A stretch of DNA of 64,000 bases from Elusimicrobiota bacterium (GTDB lineage Bacteria; Elusimicrobiota; Elusimicrobia; UBA1565; UBA9628). The notes under the pieces are model-generated. The model did no database searches. It was not told the DNA's origin and saw only the letters and a list, made by a program, of their open reading frames with translations. Positions 28,044-36,107 of this stretch are shown here, one piece after another; position 1 is the first letter of the stretch, and each line of letters opens with the position of its first letter. The DNA lies in NCBI GenBank assembly GCA_016212795.1, contig JACRDT010000007.1, forward strand, positions 124,001-188,000. The letters run 5' to 3'. The position numbers and the translations under genes were made by a program.

Positions 28044-29627
28044 ATGATTTCTAGCCAGGCCATGCCGGAGCCCAAGCCCCTGTTCCTCCCCCGGCCTTGG
28101 ACGCAGGACATCATCTACATGGTCCTGCTCGACCGCTTCCACCGCGCGGGCGGCGCTGCGCCGCAGCCCCCGTGGCACGGCGGCAATCTGGCGGGCGTGA
28201 GGGAGAAGCTCGACTACCTGGCCGACCTGGGCGTGACGGCGTTGTGGATCAGCCCCGTGTACAAGAACCAGGCGGACGGCTTCCACGGCTACTGGCCGGT
28301 GGACTTCTACGCCGTGGACCCGCGCTTCGGGACGATGGAGGAGCTCAAGGAACTGGTCAAGGAGGCCCACGGGCGCGGCATGAAGGTCCTCCTGGACATG
28401 GTGCTCAACCACGCGGGCTACGAGCATCCCATGGCCAAGGACCCGGCCTATAAGGGTTGGTTCCACAAGGGCCAGGGCATCCACTGGGTGGACCAGCGCA
28501 GCCTGGAGCGGGGCTCCCTGCACGGCCTGCCGGATTTCGCCCAGGAGAACGACGAGGTCGCGCGCTACCTCGTCGACATGTCGCTGTGGTGGATCGACGC
28601 CACGGGGGTCGACGGCTTCCGGCTCGACGCGGTCAAGCACGTGCCGAAGTCCTTCTGGAAGCGCTTCTCCCGGGAGATCCACGAGCGGTTCCCGGATTTC
28701 TTCCTCCTGGGCGAGGTGTTCCGAGGGGTCCCGCGGTACATCGCCCACTACCAACGCGAGGGCGGCATCGATTCCGTCCTCGACGTCCCTTTCGCCGACA
28801 CCGTGCGCAGCGCGCTTGCGCGCGACTGCGAGGACCCCGGCCCGAGCCTCTGGCGCCGCCTGACCGAGCTCTCGCGGGAGTACCGCACCATGCTCTTCAA
28901 CGAGATCCTCCGCAAGGTCTTCGCCCGCCGGCCGACCGACATGCGCTGGTTCTCAAGGCTCCTTGAGTGCGAGCATGCCTACGCGCACCCCGAGCTCATG
29001 GCCACTTTCATCGACAACCACGACCTCGCCCGCTTCGTGAGCGAGGCCGGCGGGTCCAAGGAGAGGCTGCGCATGGCCCTGGGGCTCCTGCTCTGCTGGC
29101 GCGGCATCCCGATCCTGACGTACGGCACCGAGGTGGGCATGGGGGGCAGGACCGAGGGCTCCAACCGCGCCCCGATGCCCTTCGGCGCCGATCCGGAGAT
29201 GCTCGCGTTCACACGCGGGCTCGTGAAGCTGCGGCGCGCGGTGAGCGCGTTCACGGGCGGCAAGCAGGTCGGGCTGGTGGCGGACCGCGAGGTCTTCGCT
29301 TTCCTCAGGGATGACCACGACACCCGCGCGATCTGCGCGGTCAACAACTCCCGCCACAGCCAGAAGCGGCTGATCGACCTTCCTTGGGCCGGGAGGCCGG
29401 GGGGCGGCACGCCGGCGGTCTGGCTCGACGCCATGACGGGGGAGCGCGTGGTCGAGCGCGGCGGCCGCATCGAGGTGAGCGTCCCCGGCCGTTCGCTGCG
29501 CATCCTCGTGGTGGGGTGGCGCGTCGCCCAGCCGGGCTCGGCCGAGCGCATGAGCGCGGTGCGGCCCGGCTCGGTCCGTCGCAGGAGCCGGAGTCACTCG
29601 CCCCCCCCCCCGCGGGGGGGCGAGTAG
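28044..29627 (+). CDS. GH13 alpha-amylase family protein; C-terminus reads into a repeat element
   Basis: DIIYMVLLDRFHR, GVTALWISPVYKNQADGFHGYWPVDFYAVDPRFG, GFRLDAVKHV, TFIDNHDLARF; start could be 28062. Confidence 0.92.
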   Translation: MISSQAMPEPKPLFLPRPWTQDIIYMVLLDRFHRAGGAAPQPPWHGGNLAGVREKLDYLADLGVTALWISPVYKNQADGFHGYWPVDFYAVDPRFGTMEELKELVKEAHGRGMKVLLDMVLNHAGYEHPMAKDPAYKGWFHKGQGIHWVDQRSLERGSLHGLPDFAQENDEVARYLVDMSLWWIDATGVDGFRLDAVKHVPKSFWKRFSREIHERFPDFFLLGEVFRGVPRYIAHYQREGGIDSVLDVPFADTVRSALARDCEDPGPSLWRRLTELSREYRTMLFNEILRKVFARRPTDMRWFSRLLECEHAYAHPELMATFIDNHDLARFVSEAGGSKERLRMALGLLLCWRGIPILTYGTEVGMGGRTEGSNRAPMPFGADPEMLAFTRGLVKLRRAVSAFTGGKQVGLVADREVFAFLRDDHDTRAICAVNNSRHSQKRLIDLPWAGRPGGGTPAVWLDAMTGERVVERGGRIEVSVPGRSLRILVVGWRVAQPGSAERMSAVRPGSVRRRSRSHSPPPPRGGE

Positions 29628-29662
29628 CGGGGGGCCAATGCCGTTTTATTAGGCTGCTTCCC
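29596..29662. repeat. Partial copy of the REPIN-like element, copy B
   Basis: ACTCGCC(C)nGCGGGGGGGCGAGTAGCGGGGGGCCAATGCCGTTTTATTAGG. Confidence 0.7.
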
Positions 29663-29678
29663 CAAAGGAGGATGATCC

Positions 29679-30086
29679 ATGAATCTGATGAGAGAAGCCG
29701 TCGAGACGGAACTCGCGGATGGGCCGCTCTATGAGCGCGAAGCGGCGCTGTTCCGGGCCAAGGTCGTCGAAGGCCATCGTATCGGGAAGATCTTCTCCCG
29801 GTTCGCCGCCGAGGAGAACGCCCATCGGGAGGCGTTGAAGATCATCCTGCCGTCGTTGGACGTGTCGGCCGGTTCGCCCGGGAAGGTGCCTGAGCGCGAC
29901 TCCCTGCGGGACACGCTGCACGACCACGCGGAGCGGGAGCTGCGCGCGATCCGCATCTATGAGGCCATCCTCAAGCAGCCGCTTTCCCCCATGAACGCCC
30001 TTCTCATCAAGGGGATCCTGGTCGACGAGAAGGAGCACCTGAAGACCATCCTGCACTACCTGAAGGCGTTGTCTTGGAAAGAGTGA
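29679..30086 (+). CDS. Ferritin-like/rubrerythrin-like diiron-fold protein
   Basis: ExxxxRAKVVEGHRIGKIFSRFAAEENAHRE...VDEKEHLKTILHYL helices; strong SD AAAGGAGG. Confidence 0.65.
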   Translation: MNLMREAVETELADGPLYEREAALFRAKVVEGHRIGKIFSRFAAEENAHREALKIILPSLDVSAGSPGKVPERDSLRDTLHDHAERELRAIRIYEAILKQPLSPMNALLIKGILVDEKEHLKTILHYLKALSWKE

Positions 30087-31053
30087 TCAGGACCAGCTCC
30101 GGCGGGCACAGGAAACGCAGGGGAGCCAGGCCGTAGCTCTCGCAGCCCACGCCTTGGGTGACGAAGGCGTGCTTCGCGCCGGCCCGGAAGAGCCCCCGGG
30201 CATAGCGGGTCCCCGCCCGGGAGAAGCTGACCACCGCCCCCACCCACGGCAATCGGACCTGCCCGCCGTGCGTGTGGCCGCAGAGCATGAGGTCGAACGG
30301 GATTTCGGCCAGGCGCGGCACGAGGTCGGGGTAATGGTAGAGGCAGATGGACAGCTGCCCCGGCCCGGCTGGCGGCGCGGCGAGGACCTTCTCCTCGTGG
30401 CCGGGCTCGACGCCCGTCACCAGGACCGTCATCCCCGCGACGCTGACCTCCCGGGTCTCATTGAGGAGGAGGATCGCCCCGGTCCCCTCGAAGATCTCGC
30501 CATAGGGCGGCGGGCGGTAGTCGCCGTTGCCCCTGCAGCCGAAGGTCGGCGCGATGGGGGCGAGCTCCGCGATGAGCCTCCTCGCGTCCGGGGGGTGGCA
30601 CGGGACGGCGGTGTAGTCCCCGGCGACGAGGATGAGGTCGGGCCGGAGCATCCGGGCTTGGCGCACGACGGCGTCCTCCAGGCGCCCCCAGCGATGGACG
30701 TGCAGGTCGGAGAGATGCAGGAGCCGCAGGCCTCGCCCCGTCGCCTTGGGGCACATGATGGCCACGGAACGGACGGTGAGCCGCTTGGTCTCCACCAGCA
30801 GGGCGTAGGCCATGCACAGCCCTGTCGCGCCGGCGGCCGCGAGGATGGCCCAGCGCCCGGCCTCCGGCAGGCGTTGGAAAGGGGCGAGGCCCGCGAGCGA
30901 CCCCAAGGCGGCCGCGAAGAGCGACACGACGCCGAGGCAGACGGCCGCCACCGCGGCGAGCTCCCCGAGCCTGTAGTGCCCCAGGGCCCTGCGGCTGCGC
31001 AGGCCGGCCTCGTCGGAGAGCCCGCGGAGGGAGGAGGGGCCTATCGGGAGCAT
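30007..31053 (-). CDS. Membrane-anchored metallophosphoesterase
   Basis: LLHLSDLHVHRWG, LILVAGDYTA, GNGDYRPP, LMLCGHTHGGQVRLPW; ATG at 31053 preferred. Confidence 0.85.
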   Translation of the reverse strand: MLPIGPSSLRGLSDEAGLRSRRALGHYRLGELAAVAAVCLGVVSLFAAALGSLAGLAPFQRLPEAGRWAILAAAGATGLCMAYALLVETKRLTVRSVAIMCPKATGRGLRLLHLSDLHVHRWGRLEDAVVRQARMLRPDLILVAGDYTAVPCHPPDARRLIAELAPIAPTFGCRGNGDYRPPPYGEIFEGTGAILLLNETREVSVAGMTVLVTGVEPGHEEKVLAAPPAGPGQLSICLYHYPDLVPRLAEIPFDLMLCGHTHGGQVRLPWVGAVVSFSRAGTRYARGLFRAGAKHAFVTQGVGCESYGLAPLRFLCPPELVLITLSKTTPSGSAGWSSGAPSRRPGSP

Positions 31054-31059
31054 CGGGGC

Positions 31060-31065
31060 ATGATA
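31060..31065 (-). promoter_or_regulatory. -10 box TATCAT, 6 nt from ATG at 31053
   Basis: rc TATCAT-GCCCCG-ATG. Confidence 0.55.
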
Positions 31066-31111
31066 CAATAATTGCCGGGCCGGGACCGTTATCTAGGATA
31101 GGGGTGTCCGA

Positions 31112-31684
31112 GTGGAAGACAGCGACGAGGGTCTCGTCGAGCGGGCGCGCAGCGGCGACACCGGGGCGTTCAAGGCGATGATCGAATCCCACGGTCCCAG
31201 GCTCTACTCTTTTCTCGTCGGCCGGCTCAGGTCCCGGGAGGCGGCCGAGGACGCCTATGCCGAGGCGTGGATGAGGGTGTGGAAGGGGCTCCCGGCTTAC
31301 CGCAGCCGCGGGAAGTTCCTCCCCTGGCTGTTCACCATCGCCCACCGGCTGAGCCTCGACGTCCTGGAGCGGGAGTCGAGGAGGCCGACGCTCTCCATGG
31401 ACGCCATGCCCGCCGACGAGGGTCTCGCGCCGAGCGAGCGCTTCCCCTCCGGCGAGCCGGGGCCGGAGCGGGAAGCCATGGGCCGGCAGGCGGCGGCCAG
31501 GGTCCGGCTCGTCCTCGACGCCCTCCCCGAGGAGCAGCGGCAGGTGTTCCTGCTGCGCGAATTCGGCGGGCTCACCTTCGCCCAGATCGCCGACGTCATG
31601 GACTGCCCGCTCTCCACGGCCCTGGCCCGGATGCGCTACGCCGTCTTGAAGCTGCGGGAGGAACTGGAGGAATTCCATGCATAG
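31112..31684 (+). CDS. ECF-family RNA polymerase sigma factor
   Basis: DAYAEAWMRVWKGLPAYRSRGKFLPWLFTIAHRLSLD and LPEEQRQVFLLREFGGLTFAQIADVMDCPLSTALARMRYAVLKLRE; GTG start. Confidence 0.92.
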   Translation: MEDSDEGLVERARSGDTGAFKAMIESHGPRLYSFLVGRLRSREAAEDAYAEAWMRVWKGLPAYRSRGKFLPWLFTIAHRLSLDVLERESRRPTLSMDAMPADEGLAPSERFPSGEPGPEREAMGRQAAARVRLVLDALPEEQRQVFLLREFGGLTFAQIADVMDCPLSTALARMRYAVLKLREELEEFHA

Positions 31685-32186
31685 CCCTGAGCACGAAGAG
31701 CGTTGTCTCCTTTACGAGGCCGGGGAGCTGGGGGCCGCCCAGGCGGCCGCGTTCGAGCGGGTCTTGGCGGGGTGCGAGGACTGCCGGGCTTTCATGGCGG
31801 GGATCAAGGAGAGCCACCGCCTCTGCGGCGCGGCCAGGCTCTCGCCCAGTCTCGAGTTGGATGAGCGCGTGCTGGCGCGGCTGGCCCCGTCGGAGCGGGA
31901 CACGAGGGCAGGCCTGCCGGCAGGCCGTCCCTGGAGGGCGATGGGGATGTCGCTGGCGTTCGCAGGGGCCGCGGCGCTCGTCCTGATGAGCCGCTGGGAC
32001 TTCGTGCCGGGAGAGGAGCTCGAGTGGACGGGGAGCATCGAGACGAGGATCGCGGCCGCCCAGGATGAAATGGAGGCCGTGTCGGAGAGCGTGGCCCCGG
32101 GGTACGACGCCGACATCGAGGGCGACATCGAGACCTTGGAGAGGTCGGCGGACGAGCTGGAGGATCTATGGCGAGAGCGAGGATGA
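31677..32186 (+). CDS. Anti-sigma factor (zinc-finger-like, one TM)
   Basis: Overlaps sigma gene; CLLYEAGEL...CEDCRAF; one TM helix. Confidence 0.75.
   Translation: MHSPEHEERCLLYEAGELGAAQAAAFERVLAGCEDCRAFMAGIKESHRLCGAARLSPSLELDERVLARLAPSERDTRAGLPAGRPWRAMGMSLAFAGAAALVLMSRWDFVPGEELEWTGSIETRIAAAQDEMEAVSESVAPGYDADIEGDIETLERSADELEDLWRERG
31911..31926. repeat. Perfect 16-bp palindrome inside the anti-sigma gene
   Basis: GGCCTGCCGGCAGGCC, encoding AGLPAGRP. Confidence 0.85.
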
Positions 32187-32848
32187 CGGTCCTGTCGTTG
32201 ACGGTCGCGGCCGGTGCGCTTTGGGCGGCAGCGGGTGCGTGGGCCGGCGAGGGAGGGCCCAAGGCGGACCAGGGCGCTCCGCGGCCGGCTCCCGTGATGA
32301 ACCAGGACGACCGTGTCGAGGCGCCTGCGTTCGACGAGGACGGCGACGGCCGGCCGGAGGGGCGCGGCCGCCACGGCAGGCGCGGGCCGTCGTGGGCCGG
32401 GGAGACCAGGGAGGGCGGGGAGGAGGAGGCGCTCGCCTTCATCCGCGAGGCGGCTCCCGGCATGGAGGACGAGTTCCAACGCGTCAAGCGCGAGCGGCCC
32501 GCGGCGTTCCGCAAGCGCCTGCGCCAGTACATGCCCATGCTCAAGGACCCGGCGATGCGCGAAGGCCTGGCCCGGCAGATGAGGCTCGAGTTGGGCATCC
32601 GGCGGGCCGCTCAGGAACTGCGCAAGGCCGACGGGGAGCGCAAGGCGGCGCTCAAGAAGGACCTCCAGAAGTCCCTCTCGGAGCAGTTCGACGCGAAGCT
32701 CGAGCTCCAGGTCAAGAGGCTCCAGAAGATGAAGGATGAGCTGTCGACGCTGGAGGGCCGCATCGCCAAGCGTCGGGGGCTCAAGGACGAGATCGTCAAG
32801 AAGCGCCTGGCCGAGCTCTCGGGCGAGAGCGAGTCCTGGGAGTGGTAA
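32168..32848 (+). CDS. Secreted charged coiled-coil protein in sigma/anti-sigma operon
   Basis: Signal peptide LSLTVAAGALWAAAGAWAGE, then Lys/Glu-rich helical region. Confidence 0.7.
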   Translation: MARARMTVLSLTVAAGALWAAAGAWAGEGGPKADQGAPRPAPVMNQDDRVEAPAFDEDGDGRPEGRGRHGRRGPSWAGETREGGEEEALAFIREAAPGMEDEFQRVKRERPAAFRKRLRQYMPMLKDPAMREGLARQMRLELGIRRAAQELRKADGERKAALKKDLQKSLSEQFDAKLELQVKRLQKMKDELSTLEGRIAKRRGLKDEIVKKRLAELSGESESWEW

Positions 32849-32850
32849 CT

Positions 32851-32905
32851 ACTCGCCCCCCCCCGCGGGGGGGCGAGTAGCGGGGGGGGCAGATGCCGTC
32901 GGGCA
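32851..32905. repeat. Partial copy of the REPIN-like element, copy C
   Basis: ACTCGCCCCCCCCCGCGGGGGGGCGAGTAGCGGGGGGGGCAGATGCCGTC. Confidence 0.7.
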
Positions 32906-32921
32906 GGCCGCATCCCAGTTC

Positions 32922-33926
32922 TTATTGAGGCGGCACGCCCGCGTCGGCAACGCCGGGCGCGGGCAGGGGCGGGAACGAGCGCATCTCCTTCCTGACGTAG
33001 TGCCAGACGGCCGGGGCGAGGATGATGCCCGGCACGCCCATCACGGCCTCCCCGATGAGGATGCCCAGCAGCGTCTGCCACATCGGCGTGTCGATGGCGG
33101 AGCCGACGATGCGGCTGTTGAGGAAGTACTCCAGCTTGTGGATGATGATCAGGAACGCCAAGGCGATGAAGGCGAGCTTGAGGGAGACCGTCAGCGCCGT
33201 GGCCACGATGAGGGTGTTCGACAGGATGTTGCCGATGATGGGGAGGGTGCCGAGGATGAGGGTCGCCGGCACGAGGAAGGCGATGTAGGGGATCTCGGTC
33301 TTCAGCAGGAAGATGGCCGTCAGCATCGTGTTGATGGCCGAGATCGTTAGCTGGGCGCCGATGACCCGCTCGGCGCTCGACAGGAACGAGTCGAGCCTGT
33401 TGTTGAACTCTTTGCGGATCGAGTCGAAGAGGTTGGGCTTGTAGTCCCTGGAGTGCTCGGTCAGGAAGTAGAGGATCGCGAGGAACATGCCCACCAGGAT
33501 GTGGAAGAACTGCTTGGTCAGGAGCTTGCTCGTGCGCGTGATGGCCATGGCGTTCTCCTTGACCGTCTCGACCGCGACGCCCCTGAGCTCGTTGACGTTG
33601 TCGAAGGGGAGTTGGATGCCGAATTGCTCGGCCGTCTCGATGGCCTTCGGCATGGCCGAGATGGCGATCTTGGGGAAGGTGGCCACGGTCTGGCGGACGA
33701 AATGCCCCAGCATCCAGAAGGCTCCCGCGGTCACGAGCACGAAGGACACGACGGCCAGCGACTTGGCGTAGAACTTGCGCAGCTTCATGTTGTAGAGGGT
33801 GAAGCCGAAGTGCAGGACCATGAAGGAGAAGAGCCCGGCGAGGAGCAGGGGGCCGAGGTGGAGGGCGACCGAGCCCAGCAGGACGGACGCAAACAGGGCG
33901 TGGGAGATGAGCTTCGGGTCCCGCAT
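32922..33926 (-). CDS. AI-2E (PerM/YdiK-like) family transporter
   Basis: LPIIGNILSNTLIVATAL... GSAIDTPMWQTLLGILIGEAVMGVPGIILAPAVWHYVRKE; start 33926 behind TATCCT. Confidence 0.78.
   Translation of the reverse strand: MRDPKLISHALFASVLLGSVALHLGPLLLAGLFSFMVLHFGFTLYNMKLRKFYAKSLAVVSFVLVTAGAFWMLGHFVRQTVATFPKIAISAMPKAIETAEQFGIQLPFDNVNELRGVAVETVKENAMAITRTSKLLTKQFFHILVGMFLAILYFLTEHSRDYKPNLFDSIRKEFNNRLDSFLSSAERVIGAQLTISAINTMLTAIFLLKTEIPYIAFLVPATLILGTLPIIGNILSNTLIVATALTVSLKLAFIALAFLIIIHKLEYFLNSRIVGSAIDTPMWQTLLGILIGEAVMGVPGIILAPAVWHYVRKEMRSFPPLPAPGVADAGVPPQ
32926..32967. repeat. 42-nt palindromic element, copy 2 (forms the C-terminus PAPGVADAGVPPQ of the AI-2E protein)
   Basis: TGAGGCGGCACGCCCGCGTCGGCAACGCCGGGCGCGGGCAGG. 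Confidence 0.88.
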
Positions 33927-34048
33927 CGAGATGAAGGATAGCAAATTTCCCCGCCGCCGATGGGCGCCGGCTGACAGGTGCCGGCTGGGGCGGGGCGGAG
34001 CAGGACCGCCCCGATGTTTGGTACCATGGGGGACCGGAGGAGAGCCCC

Positions 34049-35125
34049 ATGCTGAGAGAGGACCTGCTCATTCCCGAGGACGCCACGGTCAAGGCCGCCC
34101 TCAAGCAGCTCGACAAGTCCGCGGAGAAGATGCTCGCCGTCGTGGACGCCGGGCGGCGCCTGCTGGGCACGCTGACGGACGGCGACATCCGGCGGCATAT
34201 CCTGCGCGGCAACGACCTCGACGCCGGCATCGAGGGGGTCTACCACAAAGGCGGGACCTCCATGCGCCGGGAGGACTTCTCGCTCTCGGAGGCGAGGAAG
34301 ATCCTCGTCAAGGGGAAGTTCGGGGTCATCCCCATCGTGGACGCGGAGCGCCGGGTCGTGGACCAGATCACCTGGGACCAGGCTTTCTCCCAGGCCGGCC
34401 TCGAGCAGGCCCGGCCCGGCCGGGAGGCCATCGACGTGCCCGTGGTCATCATGGCGGGCGGGAAGGGCTCCCGGCTCGAGCCCTACACGAAGGTGTTCCC
34501 CAAGCCCCTCATCCCCGTGGGCGACAAGCCCATCATGGAGATCATCATCGACCAGTTCCGCCAGCACGGGGTGCGCGACTTCTACGCCACCCTGAACTTC
34601 AAGGGCGAGATGATCGAGACCTACTTCAACGGCATCGAGCGGGACTACCGCCTGCACTACCTCCGGGAGAAGGACTTCCTCGGCACGGCCGGGAGCCTGA
34701 CGCTGGTCGCCGACCGCATCGACAGGACCTTCATCGTCTCCAACTGCGACATCATCGTGAAGGCGGACTACGCCGAGGTGGTCCGCTTCCACCGCAAGCA
34801 TGGCGCGGCCTTGACGGTCCTCTCCTCCATCCAGCACTTCGTCATCCCGTACGGCGTCGTCTCCTTCCGGGAGGGCGGCGAGGTGACGGACATCGCGGAG
34901 AAGCCCGAGTACACCCTGACCATCAACACCGGGGTCTACGTCCTCGACCGCGGGTGCCTCGACCTCATCCCGAAGGGCCGCATCTTCAACATGACCGACC
35001 TCATCTTGGCTCTCGTGGCGGCCGGCAAGAAAGTCGTCACCTACCCGGTCAACGAGAACGACTACGTGGACATCGGCCAGTGGGACGACTACAAGAAGGC
35101 CGTCGAGAAGCTGACCGTCAAATGA
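34049..35125 (+). CDS. Nucleotidyltransferase with N-terminal CBS pair (sugar-phosphate nucleotidylyltransferase)
   Basis: CBS-like KMLAVVDAGRRLLGTLTDGDIRR; VVIMAGGKGSRLEPYTKVFPKPLIPVGDKPIMEIII. Confidence 0.9.
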   Translation: MLREDLLIPEDATVKAALKQLDKSAEKMLAVVDAGRRLLGTLTDGDIRRHILRGNDLDAGIEGVYHKGGTSMRREDFSLSEARKILVKGKFGVIPIVDAERRVVDQITWDQAFSQAGLEQARPGREAIDVPVVIMAGGKGSRLEPYTKVFPKPLIPVGDKPIMEIIIDQFRQHGVRDFYATLNFKGEMIETYFNGIERDYRLHYLREKDFLGTAGSLTLVADRIDRTFIVSNCDIIVKADYAEVVRFHRKHGAALTVLSSIQHFVIPYGVVSFREGGEVTDIAEKPEYTLTINTGVYVLDRGCLDLIPKGRIFNMTDLILALVAAGKKVVTYPVNENDYVDIGQWDDYKKAVEKLTVK

Positions 35126-35204
35126 CCCGCCAGGCGGCTGCCGCGGGTCCGGCCGTTCACGGCTGTCGGGCCGGCCGAACGGGCGGGGCCAGCGGGGTGT
35201 CCGG

Positions 35205-35969
35205 TTAGAAGCCCGAGGCTCCGGCGCCGAGGCCGGGGAAGACCAGGAGGCGGCTCACCTGCGAGAGCGAGGGAACCTTGAACAGCAGTCGGGCGTGGAC
35301 CGCGGACCGGTCGGCGCCCGGCTTGAGCGTGATGACGACGGCCGGCTTATGCGGGAGGATGTGCCGGTGGTCGCCCGGCACCCCGCAGTCCCAGCCCAGG
35401 CCGACGCCGACGACCCCTTCCACGGACGCGATGGCGTCCCCCTGCTCCTGGGCGAAGCTCGCCAGCGCCCGGTCGGCGAGCGGGGACTCGTCCTGGCTTG
35501 AGTCGAGCCAGGTCTTGCGCACGGACTTGTCGCGGGAGAGCGCCAGGGCGCGCGTGTCGAGGATGAAGCCCCGGACGACGTAGACGAAAGGCCGGGGGCC
35601 CGGGGAGTGCGCCTCGCCGTCGTCGGAAAGGATGCCGGCCTGATAGGAGGCGTCCGTGAGGAAGCCGTGGCCCCGGCGCAGGGATTCGAGCGTGAGGGCG
35701 AGCACGGTCGCCTGCCGGTCCATGTCGGAGACGGGGAGGACCTTGACCTCCGCCATCACGCGGATGAGCGACGGCCCCCGCAGCGGTTCCGGGGCCGGCA
35801 CGAACCGGGGCATGGCCCCTTCGGGGACGACCCGCACCAGCGGCCCGGCGCCGTCGAACCAGCCGATGGAGTCGGGCCGCGCCGAGGCGTCGAGGGCGGG
35901 GGCGCTCGAGGCGGGAGCGGCGACCAACAGGATGGCGCAGAGGCACAAGACCATGGCGCGGTCGATCAT
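35205..35969 (-). CDS. Secreted hypothetical protein
   Basis: MIDRAMVLCLCAILLVAAPASSAPA signal peptide; leaderless TATACT-6-ATG start. Confidence 0.6.
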   Translation of the reverse strand: MIDRAMVLCLCAILLVAAPASSAPALDASARPDSIGWFDGAGPLVRVVPEGAMPRFVPAPEPLRGPSLIRVMAEVKVLPVSDMDRQATVLALTLESLRRGHGFLTDASYQAGILSDDGEAHSPGPRPFVYVVRGFILDTRALALSRDKSVRKTWLDSSQDESPLADRALASFAQEQGDAIASVEGVVGVGLGWDCGVPGDHRHILPHKPAVVITLKPGADRSAVHARLLFKVPSLSQVSRLLVFPGLGAGASGF

Positions 35970-35975
35970 GCGGAT

Positions 35976-35981
35976 AGTATA
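35976..35981 (-). promoter_or_regulatory. -10 box TATACT, 6 nt from ATG at 35969
   Basis: rc TATACT-ATCCGC-ATG. Confidence 0.55.
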
Positions 35982-36026
35982 CCGCGGCCGCCCCGGACGC
36001 CTGATGACCGGGGCGAACGGGCGGGA

Positions 36027-36040
36027 TTGATTGCCATCAA
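36027..36040. promoter_or_regulatory. FNR/CRP-family type binding site TTGAT-TGCC-ATCAA
   Basis: Perfect match to TTGATnnnnATCAA (ATTGAT-TGCC-ATCAAT) between divergent promoters. Confidence 0.6.
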
Positions 36041-36107
36041 TGGGTCTTGAGTCCCGTCGGCCGTAGGCCTTTCGGGCGGCGTAGTTTGATATCATCTGCC
36101 CCGAGCC

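Noticed and set aside
29401-29420. Possible fourth copy of the 42-nt element (GGGCGGCACGCCGGCGG in the GH13 gene)
   Set aside because: Only about 11 nt match the left arm; the second arm and loop are absent.
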